From Acanthaster planci (Eukaryota; Echinodermata; Asteroidea; Valvatida; Acanthasteridae), in the NCBI RefSeq assembly GCF_001949145.1, contig NW_019091538.1, forward strand, positions 162,779-226,778: a stretch of DNA of 64,000 nt, written 5' to 3'. A program made the translations under genes and the position numbers. The number at the start of each line of letters is the position of its first letter. Positions within the stretch are counted from its first letter, which is position 1. The notes under the pieces are model-generated. The model had not been told where the DNA came from and searched no databases. It saw nothing but the letters and a program-made list of their open reading frames with translations. Shown piece after piece: positions 32,801-47,800 of the stretch.

Positions 32801-35800
32801 CTAGATAGGGTTTCAGGCGGCATAAAAATGGGCAAATGGGTTTCCGATTCATATGCTCATTTTTATTTGTAAGTTTTAAGTGGCTATTGTGCTCCTTTTT
32901 TCAGCAAATACGTTAAGTTTCAGGTACATGTAAATTTTACCTTCATGTCTTGAGAAGAAACCTGCAACCCGTAACTTTTTTTCACAGCGTAACATGTGAA
33001 TAACGAAACTTCACTCAAAATTTCTCGATGATGAAGGAATGGCATGTCTGTGTCATGTGACGATCACGTGACAGCACATACAGGCTTGCAATATGATCCC
33101 GACTCGGGCGAACGTTAGAAGTTGCACAAACTTTTTTGTTTACAACGTAACAATTTTGCAAGTAACCAAAATATTTTTTGACAAGAATTGAAATGTTTGG
33201 GATCTCAGACACAAGTTAGTTGGACGTATTTTGGGGAATACTTACAGTTGATATTTTAGGTTTTCTAAATGATTTGCAACAGCTTTTTGTTTGTTTTTAA
33301 CAGCCAAAAATGATTTTAACTTCGTAACAACTGGAGGAACGAAATGTTACGTTGTTATATCAGATTATGATGGCACCTGTATTCTCAATTAAAATGAATT
33401 TCATTTGTAGATTTATCCGACATCATAATTTACCTTTCTGTTGATAGGTTAGTGAGAAAATAAACAAATTATTTGTTTGGCCAGTGGTATGAAATGTCAT
33501 ATGAAACAGGTCATCAAAAATGTCACGCTAAATACCAAAAAAACCCAGTGAGAAACGAGGATTTTTTTTTCCTTACAATTATTGATTAAATCAACTTTTT
33601 TTAATGTAAATGAATTTAATGTAATCAACACATATTAATTGACAAATACATATGAAAATTAAATGGGAAAGTGAAACTGGTGTTGTTTTGAATGGTCATG
33701 ATAATTGTGATGTCCCTGAAATACACAGTGGCCCCCACATTAAAATAAAGACCCATGTATTGTACATGTACATACATGTAGCTTTTGGATCCCACTTTGT
33801 CAAGCAAACATCTGTAGCCAAGAGCAAGTTTGAAAATTGTGTATAAAGAATACAACAGTTGTGAATTTTTAGGTGGACAAGGTTGAAGTCATCCACTGTC
33901 CAGTGTACATGTAAGGTTATTTGCAAGAAAGTTGGTTCTTGAAAAAGTAGTGAGACCCATTCAAAAATCCCTTCATCAAGTTTTCTTGTCTGTCTGCAGG
34001 CCTTAGATCAGCACCAACTCAACCAGAAGAAGCACACTCTCCAGGAGGTGAACCGGGAGGAGAACCTGCTCAAGGAGACGGCCACGCGAGAGGCCGACCT
34101 TGTCGAGCGTATCTCGGACCTCGAGTCGGAGAACAAGAGCTACCGGCAGGAGCTGACCCACATCAAGATCGAGAATGAGAGGCTGCACGCTCGGCACGGT
34201 GAGCTGGTGGTGCAGACGGAGAAGTTGGAGGTGGTGCGCAAGACACTCAAAGATGAAGTTCGGGACATTAAGTTCCGGGAGACCAGGCTCCTGCAGGACT
34301 ACAGCGAGCTGGAGGAGGAAAATATTGCTATGCAAAAACAGGTAGGATCAGATACATGTTGAAGATTTTAGGGTGACTCCAACATGAACAAACCATGTTT
34401 GTTGTCTCGTTGGTATGGTTAATGTACTCCAGTTGATGGCAAATTCAAACTGTCATATGCTATAGAAGTGATGGGGCAACTTGCACCTTTTCCATGTATT
34501 TTGGAAAATGACCATCTGGCTTTCCCACTTCTGAATTCTGTACCATGTACAGCTGTAGCTATTTAATTCTTTTCTCCTCGTATGTCAGAGCTAGTTTGTA
34601 TATTGAAGTAATTATTCATTTCATACTAAGCCAAAGACAATCCAAATGAATTCCCACATTTTAAGCTCTGAATGGGCAGCGGTTCTTACAGCAGTGAAGT
34701 GCATTTTTCAGAGTTTATCATGATATTATTTTGCAGATATCGATGTTGAAGTCCTCAGTTGTGGAATACGAGGCCATGAAACATGAGAACCGCCGTTTGA
34801 CTGAAGAGACCCAGTACCTGAACACACACATCGAGGACCTGATCCGTCTCAGAGAGATCGCCGACAAGCAGATCGAGGAGACGCTCCAAGCGCTGGAAGC
34901 CGAGCGGGAACAGAAGCACTACCTCAAGAAACAGCTAGACCAGGCCATGATCATGGAGATGGAGGCCTTCAACAATGACCTCATGAACAGCTCAGGCCTC
35001 TTGGGCGAGGACGCTGACTCAGATACGGAGTCTCAGTCCCCCGATCACCCCATCCTGCGCCGCATGGAGTATGAATTCCAGTCCACCAACGGCACCAATG
35101 GTCTGCACATGCACGGTCAGTCGACCTGCATGGGCTCCGATCTCTACAGCGAGATGCAGTCCACAGAAGTTCAGAAGCTGGAGGAGCAACTGGCCAAATT
35201 GCAGACAGAGAAAACAGAACTCTCCCAGAACTTGGAGCAGACCATCGGGGCACTGAATCGTCTCCCAGATGACCTGAACATCTCTGGAACAGACAGTGAA
35301 GGGGAGCCACTGCCTGAAGACTTGAGTGTCCACCACCGCAAGCTACTGAACCTTGTGCGGCTTGTCAAACACCACGAGAAGAAGTATGCAACAGCGATGT
35401 CCCAGATAACTGCCTTGCAAGCAAAAGTGGACAATCAGCAGGATAAGTTGAATGAGGAGAGCAAGAAGCCAGACCTGCAGTCAGAGGTGGACCTTCTGAA
35501 TGACCGGAACAGGCATCAAGAGATGACTATCAAGAGTTTGCAGACACAGATGAGACAGATGAACGATATCATCATGGAATCACAGGGTCACTTAAACTGT
35601 ACACAGGATGAACTGATCAATGTAAGTGAGGACTTGGCCCAGTTGTACCACCACGTGTGCGTGGTGAATGGCGAGACTCCCAACCGCGTCATCCTGGACC
35701 ACCTCAAGGCAACAAGACAGAGCAGACGGGAGAGCTTCCGAGCAGAAATTGCCAGCAGGTTAAAGGAGGTGTCATTTGATGCAGACATGAGTAGGGAGAA

Positions 35801-38800
35801 ACCTGTGAACTTGAATGCTAGTGAAAATGATGGGAACATCAGCACAGATGAGAGCTCCTCACCTGCCTCTAGCATCAAGTCATCCACCCCCATCTCTAGC
35901 CCATCCAGGCGGATACCAGATGCCTCACCGAGAATGGTTGGCAGCGACCCGATCACCTGCAACAATCTGTTGACAACCATTCGGGATCAGATCAAGTATC
36001 TTAAACGATCTGTGGAGCATGCGGTAGAAATGTCACGGCAGCGCAGCAATGAGACTGCCGGATCGGCTGAAACAGAAGACTTGCGCGAGGAGGTCATGAA
36101 ACAGAAAGCGCTCCTTGCCACAAAACGAGACCAGATTGTAACGCTCAGGACAGTCCTTAAGGCCAACAAGACAACAGCTGAGGTTGCTCTGGCCAACCTA
36201 AAGAGCAAATACGAGAATGAGAAAACCATTATCGCTGAGACGATGATCAAACTTAGGAACGAACTGAAAGCTCTCAAGGAGGATGCAGCCACATTTGCCA
36301 GCCTCCGCGCCATGTTTGCCACACGGTGCGATGAGTACGTGACCCAGCTGGACGAGATGCAACGCCAGCTGGCCAGTGCCGAGGAGGAGAAGAAAACCCT
36401 GAACTCCCTGCTGCGTATGGCCATCCAGCAGAAGCTAGCCCTGACCCAGCGGCTTGAGGACCTGGAGTGCCACACCGAGCTGCAGCAGATCAACCCCCGC
36501 AAGGCGGCACCCAGGCGCCACAAGCCCTCCAAAGTAAGAGACCCTGTCTACATGCAGGGCTACGGCCCTCCCTTTGGGCTGTTCCCAATGCCATTGGCAC
36601 CTCGGTTTCCTTCTCAAATAAATACCTTTCCTCACCCTGTTCCTCACCCTGTTCCTCACCCTGTTCCTCACCCCGTTCCTCACCCTGTTGCTCACCCGCC
36701 TCCCCCTCCCCATTCTCCTCATCATCCTCCTCCTCCCCACTCTCCTCATCGTCCTCCCCCTACTTCTACTCCACCCCTTCCCCCTGGTATGTTGCCACCT
36801 CCACACCACCCTCATCATTTTCATCACACTGGTCCCCACTAGTACAAACTAAACCTCTGCTGGTATGTACTGTTCCTTCAGATGCTCTTTTCCTTCCAGT
36901 GACTTACATACTGCAAGTCAAAGTTTTACCAGATTCTCTTTTCTTGTACACTCATAATTGGGCATTATAAGTCATGATTGTTTCCAACCTCACAAGAAGT
37001 TGAAAAAGAATTTCTTTGTCAACTAGATGAAATAGAATAAATAGTCTGTTGCAAGATGTTCCCTCATTGTAGAACTTGAAGCGATCAGAAATCTCAGTTA
37101 CCAGATTTGGATTTGATATGCTAAAGTTTGATCGTAAAGCATACATGTACATGTAACAGAAAAGTACAGAGAGCCCCAACCAAGGTTTAGATCAAGGCTC
37201 AGAGCCCTTAATAGTTGCTACATTACATCAGAAGCACCCAACTCAAATCAATCAATTTCCTATTTAAAAATCGTGTGGGTTCTCTTACTGAGGGTCAAAA
37301 TCAAGGTCAGCTCAGTCAGTGCAACCAAGATTTGACAGTAGCAAGTGCATTGTACACGTACATTGTAGTACTGTACATGTATGTATGTCATGCACGTAGT
37401 AATTCCCTTGGCAGGCAGTGAAGCGCACACAACATGTACATGTAAATTAACCTTGAGCAACTTTGCCCACGCCCACAGATGTACGTAGGTACTTGTAATA
37501 CTAATATCTAATACTCATTGGAGGTGGCCCCAGATGCATTGCTTACAACTATACTTGGCATGCTGATTTTTATTTTCTTTTGGGTTGCATGCATTTCACT
37601 GCTTGTGTTGGTATGACTAATTCAGTTTGGTTTATTTTGTGGCATTTTCGTACTAACTTTGCATGTTGAGTGGAGGTCATACACGTAAATTGCATGCATA
37701 AGTCATTATGTGGCAAAGCCCTTAACTGACCAGAATGATGTACAGTGTATGTGCAAGGTTTGGTTTAGAATTCTAAATCTTTGACCTGTGCATCTGAGTT
37801 GGAGAAGACCACAAGCTTTTATTCTCTAATTTCATTTTCAGTATCCATGCATCCAAGAAGAAGAAATAATCTGCATGTACTTGTACACATGTACATGTAC
37901 GTGCACATGAACAAATTGACTTATAAGGACCAGCATTTAAAGAAACATCCACAGACTTAATTTTGCTATACATGTACAATGTACATGTACATTTATGAAC
38001 CTTTAGCATTACTGACATAGCCTACAGATACATGTACATGTACAAGTATGTACTGGTTTACACACAGTACCCGGTACATGAACAGGTTCATGCACATTGT
38101 ACATGTAGGCCTGTACATGTACATGTATGTGTATACTGGTGCATGTACATGTTGTGTGTATGTGTACATGTGCATATTTAGGGCCTACACTAGACTCACT
38201 CATACATGTTCATGTATACAGTTGGACATGTATACATGTACATGTACATACATGTACCGTACACTTCATCTTGTGCTCATATACATGTGCACGTATGTCG
38301 TACAATTGAGGGCTATGGTACTGTGTGTACACGTCACCACATCCTTTCCAGTTGCAAGAAACCGGTATTGCTGCCCAACATGACAGTAGCGCTGCTACAT
38401 ACACATGTACAGGTGAACTGGTACAAACAGCGTGGAAATGTACATGTACATCATGTCCTACATAGATATTTACCATACCAGTACAACTCTTCAAAGCGGA
38501 TTTCCTGTTACCTGTACTGGGGGTTTCTTTCAAAAGTTTCAAATTTGAATCAGGAACTTATGTTCGTTGTGATGCATATGTAGGCATTGCAACTTGTGTT
38601 ATTGCCATGCACCTTTCAAGGAAAAATGTAGATTTTAGGGTTGACTGTATAAATAGCAGAACAACTAGTAAATGGGAACAAATTAAATTTGTAAAAAGCG
38701 AAGTTTCTGGGATTGCTCGGGGCTTTGGAATTAAGTCTGTTGTTGGTTCGCCACAAAAGTCACCTTTGTTGATATTTTGAATTGAACAAGAGCATTGTTA

Positions 38801-41800
38801 CTGACCACATTTTTTTGTAAGCTAAATTGCCAGGAGTGAAGCAGAATGAGGATTGGAATGTGCAGATCGATGTCTAGCAACAGGTTGATTGGTGGTGTCT
38901 TGTCAACAAGCCCAGTGAACAAATAAATTAGGTTTTAGTCCTTGCCCACGGGCCTTGGCCTTTTTCCATAGTTTTTCCATCCCTGTCTTTAAAAGTCCTT
39001 GATAAGAAATACTTCATTTACTCATGGCCTAATTATACATACTGATACATTGTACATGTACACGTACCATTTCTCCACCGAGGTTCAAAATCATAGTGTT
39101 CATAATCCTAGCTGTACACTTTTACATTACACAAAAATATAAATTACATTGTACACAAAATGCAGTGCTTGTACATGCACTCGTACATAAACACTTCTTG
39201 TTTCTTTTTGTGTCCCCAAGTTTATTAATTATTTTAATACATAATGTACATGTGGGTAAACTTAAATTACACCAGTAGAATCCCCAAATTTGATACCTTT
39301 ACTTGGTATGCGTACTTATTTTCAGCCTTCCTCAAGGAATGTTGCCAAACAGAAATGTTTGGAGCTCACCAGAATTTCATTTTCTATCAGTACATGTGTA
39401 CATACAGTAGCTCACGTTTAAACTACATGTATAGTATTGAAAAAATGCTTGAGGAAAGTACAGAACACCTGTATACATGTACATGTATATGTACATGTAT
39501 GTGTGATGTACATGTACACATACAGTACATACCTTGTAGGACAGGCCACACCAGAGGCCCTCATGGATTTCAGGCCTTGAGGCTTACACTATTGCAGGAT
39601 ATGTGTTGAAAATCCAACCTTGTACATGTAACTCTTTCACGATTGAAGGAAAAGGTCACTGGATCAGCCAATTTGTGCACACTGATTTTTATGGTGCAGT
39701 GTCAGTTAACTGTGGGATGGACTTTCGTTAGATCCCAGGTTGTTCTTCTTGGGTTGTCCTCACCAGATGTAAGGGTATCCACTATGGTGAAATTGTGTGG
39801 AATTATGGTGTGTTGTGTGGTGTGGCCCTGCATGAAACCTGGTGCTGTTTTATTGTCACACAGGGAGTGTTCCAGGCATGCCTAAGCCATTTCATAATAG
39901 ACTTTGAGTAATGGACCTGTGCTCAGAATTGTACACATTGAAACTTTGCCTTTGAAATGTGCTCATATCTCATGCACCCTCTTGCCCAAGCATCCACATG
40001 CATGTCATTGCTACAAAGGGAGGAGGCCTACATCCTTTATCAAAGGGACAAATTCAGTTTTTGTAACAAATGGACCTTGAGCAGTTTCATCATGCACATA
40101 CAGGTGGTCCACATGTACGGTAGCTCATAGTAGCCATAACCTTGCTTCTTAATACTTGAGATATATTCAGTTGGTGACATAAAGAGTAACTTGAAGATAT
40201 TTTCCATAATCGAAATGGCTGTGGCATCCTGTGAACACTGAAGGCTGTGACCATATTTTTGTTTAAAATGTACCGTAAACTATGTGCAGATCCTCCCCCC
40301 CTCCATGTTTATGAAATTAGGCTCACATTGAGTTAATACACGCCTCCCTAAAAATTGAATAATTATCCAGAATGCTGCAATTGCTATTCAAATCAGCCTT
40401 GCAAAACATTTTTAAAATGCAGTGTAAGCATTCATTGGCTCAAAGTTTAGGTCAGATTTCAAGCATGAAAGATGTCGCCCGCATGTTCCTTCACCCTACA
40501 GCAGCATACCGTACAGACGTGTACATGTAGTCAGGCTGTGTCCAGAATCTACTGACTGCGACTACCAGTATGCAGTAATGCAGATCTGTGGAAAGTGGCT
40601 GTAACTACTAGCCACCCCAGCCGTAGCCATTGCATTCAAATGCAGCCGTAATTTGACCAACACAAATGTGATACTGTACATTTAAATTTAAACCTTGAAG
40701 ATGTATCTTCGGGGTTCAGACCAATGAAACCATGGAGAACCATGAAGTATTGTATTTTTTTCACCATTACCTGCCATGCTTACTGGTAGCACTCTTTGAA
40801 ATATGTCTAGCTACATGTAAAGTAGTTATTCACATGTACACTAAGCCTGAATAATTTACCCTACAATGGCATTAACACCATAACAGTCCTCAAGCCTTCA
40901 CCAGTTCGAGTAGTGAGGACCGTTAGGGTTAACCACCAACAACGCAAAGTTCAAATTAAAATCCACAAGAAGGGTAGATTTTGCTGTATTTGGATGAAAT
41001 TCAGGTTTGGGTATGTGCATTGTACAAAGTACATATACATGTACATGTTCCTCTCATCGGTGGAAAACATGGAGGCTTGGGCGACAGTCTGATGCCCCTT
41101 TTCTGTGCAAGTTGGACCCACATGGATGGTAGATGGAAAAGGAGAACACGTAGAACGACGTGCATCACATGCATATTATTCTCAGAAAGTGCACAGTACC
41201 AGTACATATTTTATGTGTCCTGAGCATAATACGCATATATGACGCACGTTGTTCTACGTGTTTTCCTTCTCTGTCTACCCACATGGCTGCCCTAAAGATT
41301 GGTGTAATTGCCCATGTGCATTCTCTGCACTGTGTCACTGCATGGGCGATCGTTGCTTAGGTAAAAGAGGATTCCCATCTTAAGCCTTTCCTCCACGGCT
41401 GTACATGTACATGCAGGTACATACACATGTACCTGCATGTCTACATTGGATCACATACATGCCCAAATTTGGTTATTTTACTCAGCGTCTCTGGATGCAA
41501 TTGGTCAATCTGTGGGATTTCTCAATCTTTGTGCAATCTGGGGATCATATTGCATTTACCGGTAATTTGCTGACATTTCCATCATCAGCCAATCGCCTGT
41601 TTTTTTCTGTTTCCAATAAGGGAAGTAAATTGGAGATTTTCTACACATGCACATGTAGGATCGACTAATTGCGCAGCATGGCCGGGTGATTGTTCAGATT
41701 GGCCAACTGTGCCCGGTACACCCATTTGTGAACTTTATTGGATGGTTCTTCATTAAGTTGGATTTGGGTTGATTTGGAGTACGCAAATAGGTCTTGGTAA

Positions 41801-44800
41801 ATATGTTTATGAAGTTTAGTTAGGCCAACTGTTTTTATTCATTGGATTAGGAATGCACCCACCTTGAAAAATACAGTTTTAGAAAAATATATCGGGACAT
41901 TGAGAAAAGATCAGTTTTTTCCAGTCGTGGAAAGGATAGGTGAAGGATAATTTTGCCTGATGCAATGAATTACATGTAAGTGAAATAACACATACATGTA
42001 GTATTCAAGATGCACCGCCAATGTGAGGCTGACCATTTCTAGTCTTGTTGTGGAGAGTATGCCCAGAAATTTGATCCCTTAATCCTGAAAAAAAATTAGA
42101 TGTACTAGTTGTAAGTTAAAAAAGTAAGTTAACTTGATATTTCATTCTGGCCTGTGACCCTGCCTACTTTCATGTTTTTTTTACAAGTAATACAGTGCAG
42201 TATAAAATAAATAAATAAAAATGCTGGCCTTACTGTTTGTGCACTTGGGATTACTTTGTGTGTGCGCACACATGTACATGTACTGGTCTTTATCGGTGCA
42301 AACGTTTCATTTACATACATGTACATGTACACGATGAGCATGTATTGATAGACACGCACATGTACATGTACCGTGCATCAGGGCATGTATTTGAATAGGT
42401 CCACTTAGGTGCCGTAAATTGCAGCTACATGTACAAATGTTTTAAAATATCAAATTTAAAGCAATAAGTAATAAAAGTAGTTTTGCTACCAGACAACTAA
42501 AACTCTACCTTACCCGCTACATTGCACATGTAGAAAATGCTAATTATGGTACAGATAGGTACATGTAAGTTTCTGAAGAGCATAGAAATCCAGCATACTC
42601 AGTGTACATGTATATGTGCATGTAGTTGTTTCAGCCAGGGTACAGCTGCAGCTAATTTAGCTCAAGGCAGGCAGAGATGGTGACTGAAGGCTCATCTTAC
42701 AGTCTATGTGTACAACTCCATTCAAAATAGGATCAATTCCTAGAAATGTTATGTGTCATTCACATGTTTGTATGGTGATGATTCTATTATTTACAGCAAG
42801 CTCACAAGGAGTTGTTTGTCGTCAGCACTGTATGCAAAGCTTTTATGCTTGTACCTGTAACCAAAAATTTTGAAAGCAAAACAGAATTCTGTTCTTGATA
42901 GAAAAACGTCTGTAAATTACCCAATTGACTAAAATTACATAGATTTATGTACCAGCACACATCATACATGTACATGTACGATATGGCGTGTTTCTGATAT
43001 TTCTAAAATGCCATTGTGCATGTACGTGTACATGTAAACTTAAAAATCTTCACTTGGGACAAGGACACATGAACGAGACAAATTCCACAATTTGGGAGGA
43101 AACTTCTTTGACCGGTATATTTGTAAGGTCCGATAGAGAGCTGTTTTGTTGTCCTGATTCTCACCAACTCAGTCATACTCCATTTCATGCATTGTAAATA
43201 TGTCAGTAAACTTCTAACGGCCAAGGTTAATTTAAATGTTTGAGACTACCAGTACTTTACAAGGGGATAAGGCATTCTATAATGTACCTACATGTAGGTA
43301 TAATTAGATTTAACATTTATTTAATCCAATATACATGTACTTATACCGGTACATACAGGGGGTATAGTAAACATAATGTAACCACAACTCATTTGTAAAG
43401 TGTTTACATACGAAATGTCCAAATAATGAAATGGTTGTAAAAAATTGTGGCACCTACCGCCACTGCATGTATACATATACAGTACTCTGTATACATGTAC
43501 AGTATGTACCACATTGTAACCAAAGTCTACATGTACCAGTAGGCTTCTACATGTATGTAAGCAGTATTACAGATTTTTACTAATGTATGTATTAAATTAT
43601 GTAAAGTACCAGTACACTGCACATGTACATGTTTTAATTAGTAAGCAATTGAATGTTAATGTTTTATTTGCCATAGAGTGTTCCTGTGCTCACAATACAT
43701 ATGTAGGCTGCATCGGAAAGTCTGTTGTGGCCAACAGTATTATGAGTGATGGCTGCCGTCAGTGTGTGGCTACCATTTATTATGTTATTGCAAAACTATA
43801 GCCAGATCTTTGACGCAGTAAGAAGCCATGATGAGCATTGATGCATGTGTGTGTACATGTACCTTGTTTGTAAGGTTCTACCAAGCAAGGTTGTCACATG
43901 GATCTTAGCTGGCTAGAGACACCCTATAGAGGATTTTTCAGTGGTCAATGTTTGATATACACAGATGTGCGGGGAATGCATGCGCCTTTAAAGTCTCTCA
44001 ATATTCTGGTGTGCATGAAATGGCCAATAGAAAGACACAGATTTGAAAATGTATGCCCCTGCACGGACATGGTAGGCCTTTACCTGTCATGTTACAGTAG
44101 GTCACGTGAAAAACCTCTGTTGGTTATTAAAGAAATTTTTAGTGTGCCACTGGTGCATGTACATGTATCACAGTGTACCAAATAGTAATGGCTTCAAATT
44201 GGTCACTGAATTTGTCTATAGTTTAGCTACTTGTGAATGTATACTTGTGAATTTTATTCTGTACCCAGCTGCAAAATGTGTGACACTTGCATGTTTATTA
44301 ATTTGTTTTCAACGTTAATAGCAAGCAGTATTTATGTGCAGACATGCATATATCCATAGCGGGACATGGAGAGTTTCCTAATGCCATCAGACTTTGCACA
44401 GTTTGCAGTAATTTACCCAGTCTAATTAAAAGCCAAAACATTATGGTGTTTATAACCGAATCTACCATGTTTCAAATCTTAGCTCAAAGAATTTTAATTA
44501 ACCAAACTCACTTGTACTGTGTACATTTTTTTACATGTACATGTACATGTATGTCACTGCTAACTGTGCTACGTGTATCTTTTGTGCTATAGTTTGAAAT
44601 GTTCAGGCATTTGTATGATCCGTGTGCATTACTAAAAGTTATTTTCATATGTGAAGGCTACCTGTACGGTACATGTACTGACCTGGTAGTGGGGTCTATG
44701 CTTGAACTACATGTACATGCTCATTCCGGTAGGTACAAGTAAATAAAGCGCTGTACAGGATTTTATATCGGCTACAGCTGACGGCTCCCATAGGTGCATG

Positions 44801-47800
44801 TATTATTGCCTACAGTGCTCAGTCCAGATTGCTGTATATGTTGCGCGCAGCATCAGAAGTGCCCTACATGTACATGTATTTTTTTATTGAAAGTTTTTTT
44901 TTTAACCATTCCCAGAGTTTGTGAATGCTGTTAAGTACAGAATCCATTATACTCTAGACTTACATAAAGTGCAAATACATGTAGTAACGATCCAGCATCT
45001 GTCCTCTTAGCTTTTTTCTTCAGAGACTTGGGAGTCACTCGTACATTACCCATAGCATGTGTGTATAACCTTTGGCAGTTGCTATTTAAGTACGGTACAT
45101 GTATTGACCAATAAAAACAAGATCCTTTTGGTCCGTAACCGAAGTCCGTAATTTGATGTTTTGGATCGAATGAATCCTAGGTATGCCAATACATTCTTGC
45201 AAATTAATCTAAATGTACATGTCCACGCTCAGTGTGTATTTACATGCGTATATTGATCAGTGAAGGGGAGAAATTGGTCCAGTACAAGACAAGCTCCTTA
45301 AAAGTAAACAAATTTCAGTGATAGGAGGTTGGAAATCGAAAGTTGGAAATCCTTGAATACCAAAATGTACGCTCAAGGATTTTCCTGGAGACAGAACACC
45401 AGATGGATTTGTTGTGGATTTTGCCATCATGTTCCTGGTGTTCATGTGGCAGGTGAATGTAATTAAACCTATATACAGCATTTGCAAAGAAAAACAAAAT
45501 GAGCTGTTTCCAGTTATTTGTGTACTGTTGGTCTCTATGTATGCGTGTGAAAATGTCACGTGTATTTTATAGGCACTGGAATACTTGACCTTAATAAGCA
45601 CACAAGGATAGGTTTAAGCCATACCGGTACCCTTGCTTGACTGTGCATTCCACCCAGTGTGCTACCAAATTTGCACTTTATACATGTAAGTACCGGTCTC
45701 CCAGAATTAGAATTGACTTGACCATTGAGTTCCCCCGACATGTACCAAAGTGCTGGTACTCTAACCTGGAGTTCAATTTTCATCGGTGCCCGCACTGCCA
45801 TGCCTGAATTCACCACAGTGTCAAAGGAGATAGTACTCCAGTGGAAAGGAGGACAGCTTCTACTGTTGTGTTTGTACAGAGGCCCGTAGATCATCGCAGC
45901 AATCACCCACTCTCAAGCATCATTACCTCTGAAGAGTGAAGCATCCATTAGAATACTGAGGGTCCCAACCAAACAAGTGTACTGTCTCTGTCATGAACTT
46001 GTATCGAAATGTGGAGGTTCCATAACTGTTCCAAACTTCCTATCAGGATGTTACCATGAAAGGTGTCTGAATTTACATGAATTTCAGACACTGTGAGCTT
46101 TTAAATTGGTAGGTTTGAGCACCATTTACCATTTAGTGTTGTTGAGAATTGAAAACAAAAGTGTTACTTGAGAATAATTTTGATGCATCCTTTTTAAGTC
46201 TATAGAAAACTTTGATGTACCCAGAAATGGGTACTAATAGAATAGTTATTGGTCTTAACAGTAATGTCATCCATGACTCACTGCTTTCCTCCTGCAGTGC
46301 CGGATCAAGAGGGAAAAGTGACCATAAAATGCCTTTTCAAGACAAAGTATAACTTAATCCAAAACATCCAAGTTACTTTGTTACACATGTATGTTACCAG
46401 AGATCCCAAACCTTACACAATATATATGTAGCACTGCACTTAAAGTTTTATGTAATCCAGCCCTTCAGATGCTTGAAGTAAGTCAGTTTGCTGTTTTGAA
46501 TAAACACTTGTTTTGCTGCAGGAAGTGTTTGGCGCCACACTTTGACCTCATTGACAATTTGCTTCATTTCCATGTTTGTAGTCGTCACTGGATCCTAACT
46601 AATTCATCAGATTAACGTTAACATCATGCTCCTCATTTGACATTTAACTTCATCATCATCGTGGTTTTTTTTCTTGATTGCTTGAAAATGTCATGACTGT
46701 AAGTACATGCAGCTTTGGTATTTTATTTCTTGAGATTGAGCCTGGTCTATTCCACAAACTTACATGCATACATCCCCTAATCCAGTGTTGTATCGGAGAC
46801 CTTGATGTCCGAGACCAAGACCGAGATCTACTCCTTCAAGACCAAGACCAGGACTTCGAGACCGAGACTTTTGCACGCCGAGACCGAGACCAACCATAAA
46901 CCAATGTTTAGTTTTTACCAAAAGGTAAATAGGGACAAACATATGGCAGTACAATTAAGTACAAAAGAAATAAAATTGAAAACATTAGCATAAACACACA
47001 CACACAAATAGATAAAATATTTTTTAAGGAATGTCTCAGTTTGTTTATCAGTGATACTGCTCTACTTTTACCCTGGTCTGGTCATTTTCAACCCAAGTGT
47101 CCCAAGTGATATGATGTGAACATTAAAAGAAATATCCTTAGACTGTTTTTTTTGTAAGCAAAATACTGAAAAACAAATATCCAAAAAAGATGTACCGTAA
47201 CAAAACTACTAAAACAACATGTACCACATACAAGACGGAATGAAAGCTGTTTCACACATGCACACAATTCATAGCGTGCGCACACACACAGACTGGTTCC
47301 CGTCCTGGCCTTACGTTCAGCAGGAGACTAGGTAGGGAACAGGAACCAGTATAGTGTAGTAGGTTGCATCATGCTGCATTGATTAGTCTTCATTCCAGCA
47401 TCAATTTCATTGGTTTATTGCAAACAATCTGAACATTACTGTGTTGTATTTATATCAGTGGTTGAAGATTTGACTCGAGCAGAGGTAATTTTGCCTTTTG
47501 CAACCGCATGCATGCATTGTACCTAGATGTACATTTTGTTATGGTCTCGACTGGTCTCAAGGGGGAGACCCGAGACTATGACATCCGAGACCCAAACCGA
47601 GACCGACACTTTCAAGACCGAGGCCGACCCTCCCAAGACCGAGACTTTAACAGGGCGAGACCGAGACTGCAAAAAAAGGTCTCGAGACAGTCTCGAGACC
47701 GAGACCAGGTCTCAAGACCTACAACACTGCCCCAATCCCACAATTTGAATTGCATAAAACTTCCTCCAAAAATGATTTCAATGAAAAAATCTTAGCCCAC

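Larger units (their letters stand above)
20868..33999. other. BICD intron 1 (13 kb), repeat-rich
   Basis: No coding sequence is recognised. It holds miniature elements (21098-21559, 23050-23251, 25502-25664, 31261-31592), a 101-bp tandem duplication (24013-24211), ACATGT arrays and a palindromic minisatellite (27366-27505). Short frames here rich in Val-His-Val or Cys-Thr-Cys are translations of the ACATGT arrays. Confidence 0.7.

Noticed and set aside
36534-36559. Tiny intron between GTAAGAG and CATGCAG after the last BICD coil
   Set aside because: 26 bases is too short for a spliceosomal intron.
45257-45906. Overlapping minus-strand frames of 114-116 codons
   Set aside because: No domain, no splice logic and no family resemblance; probably chance or decayed repeat.
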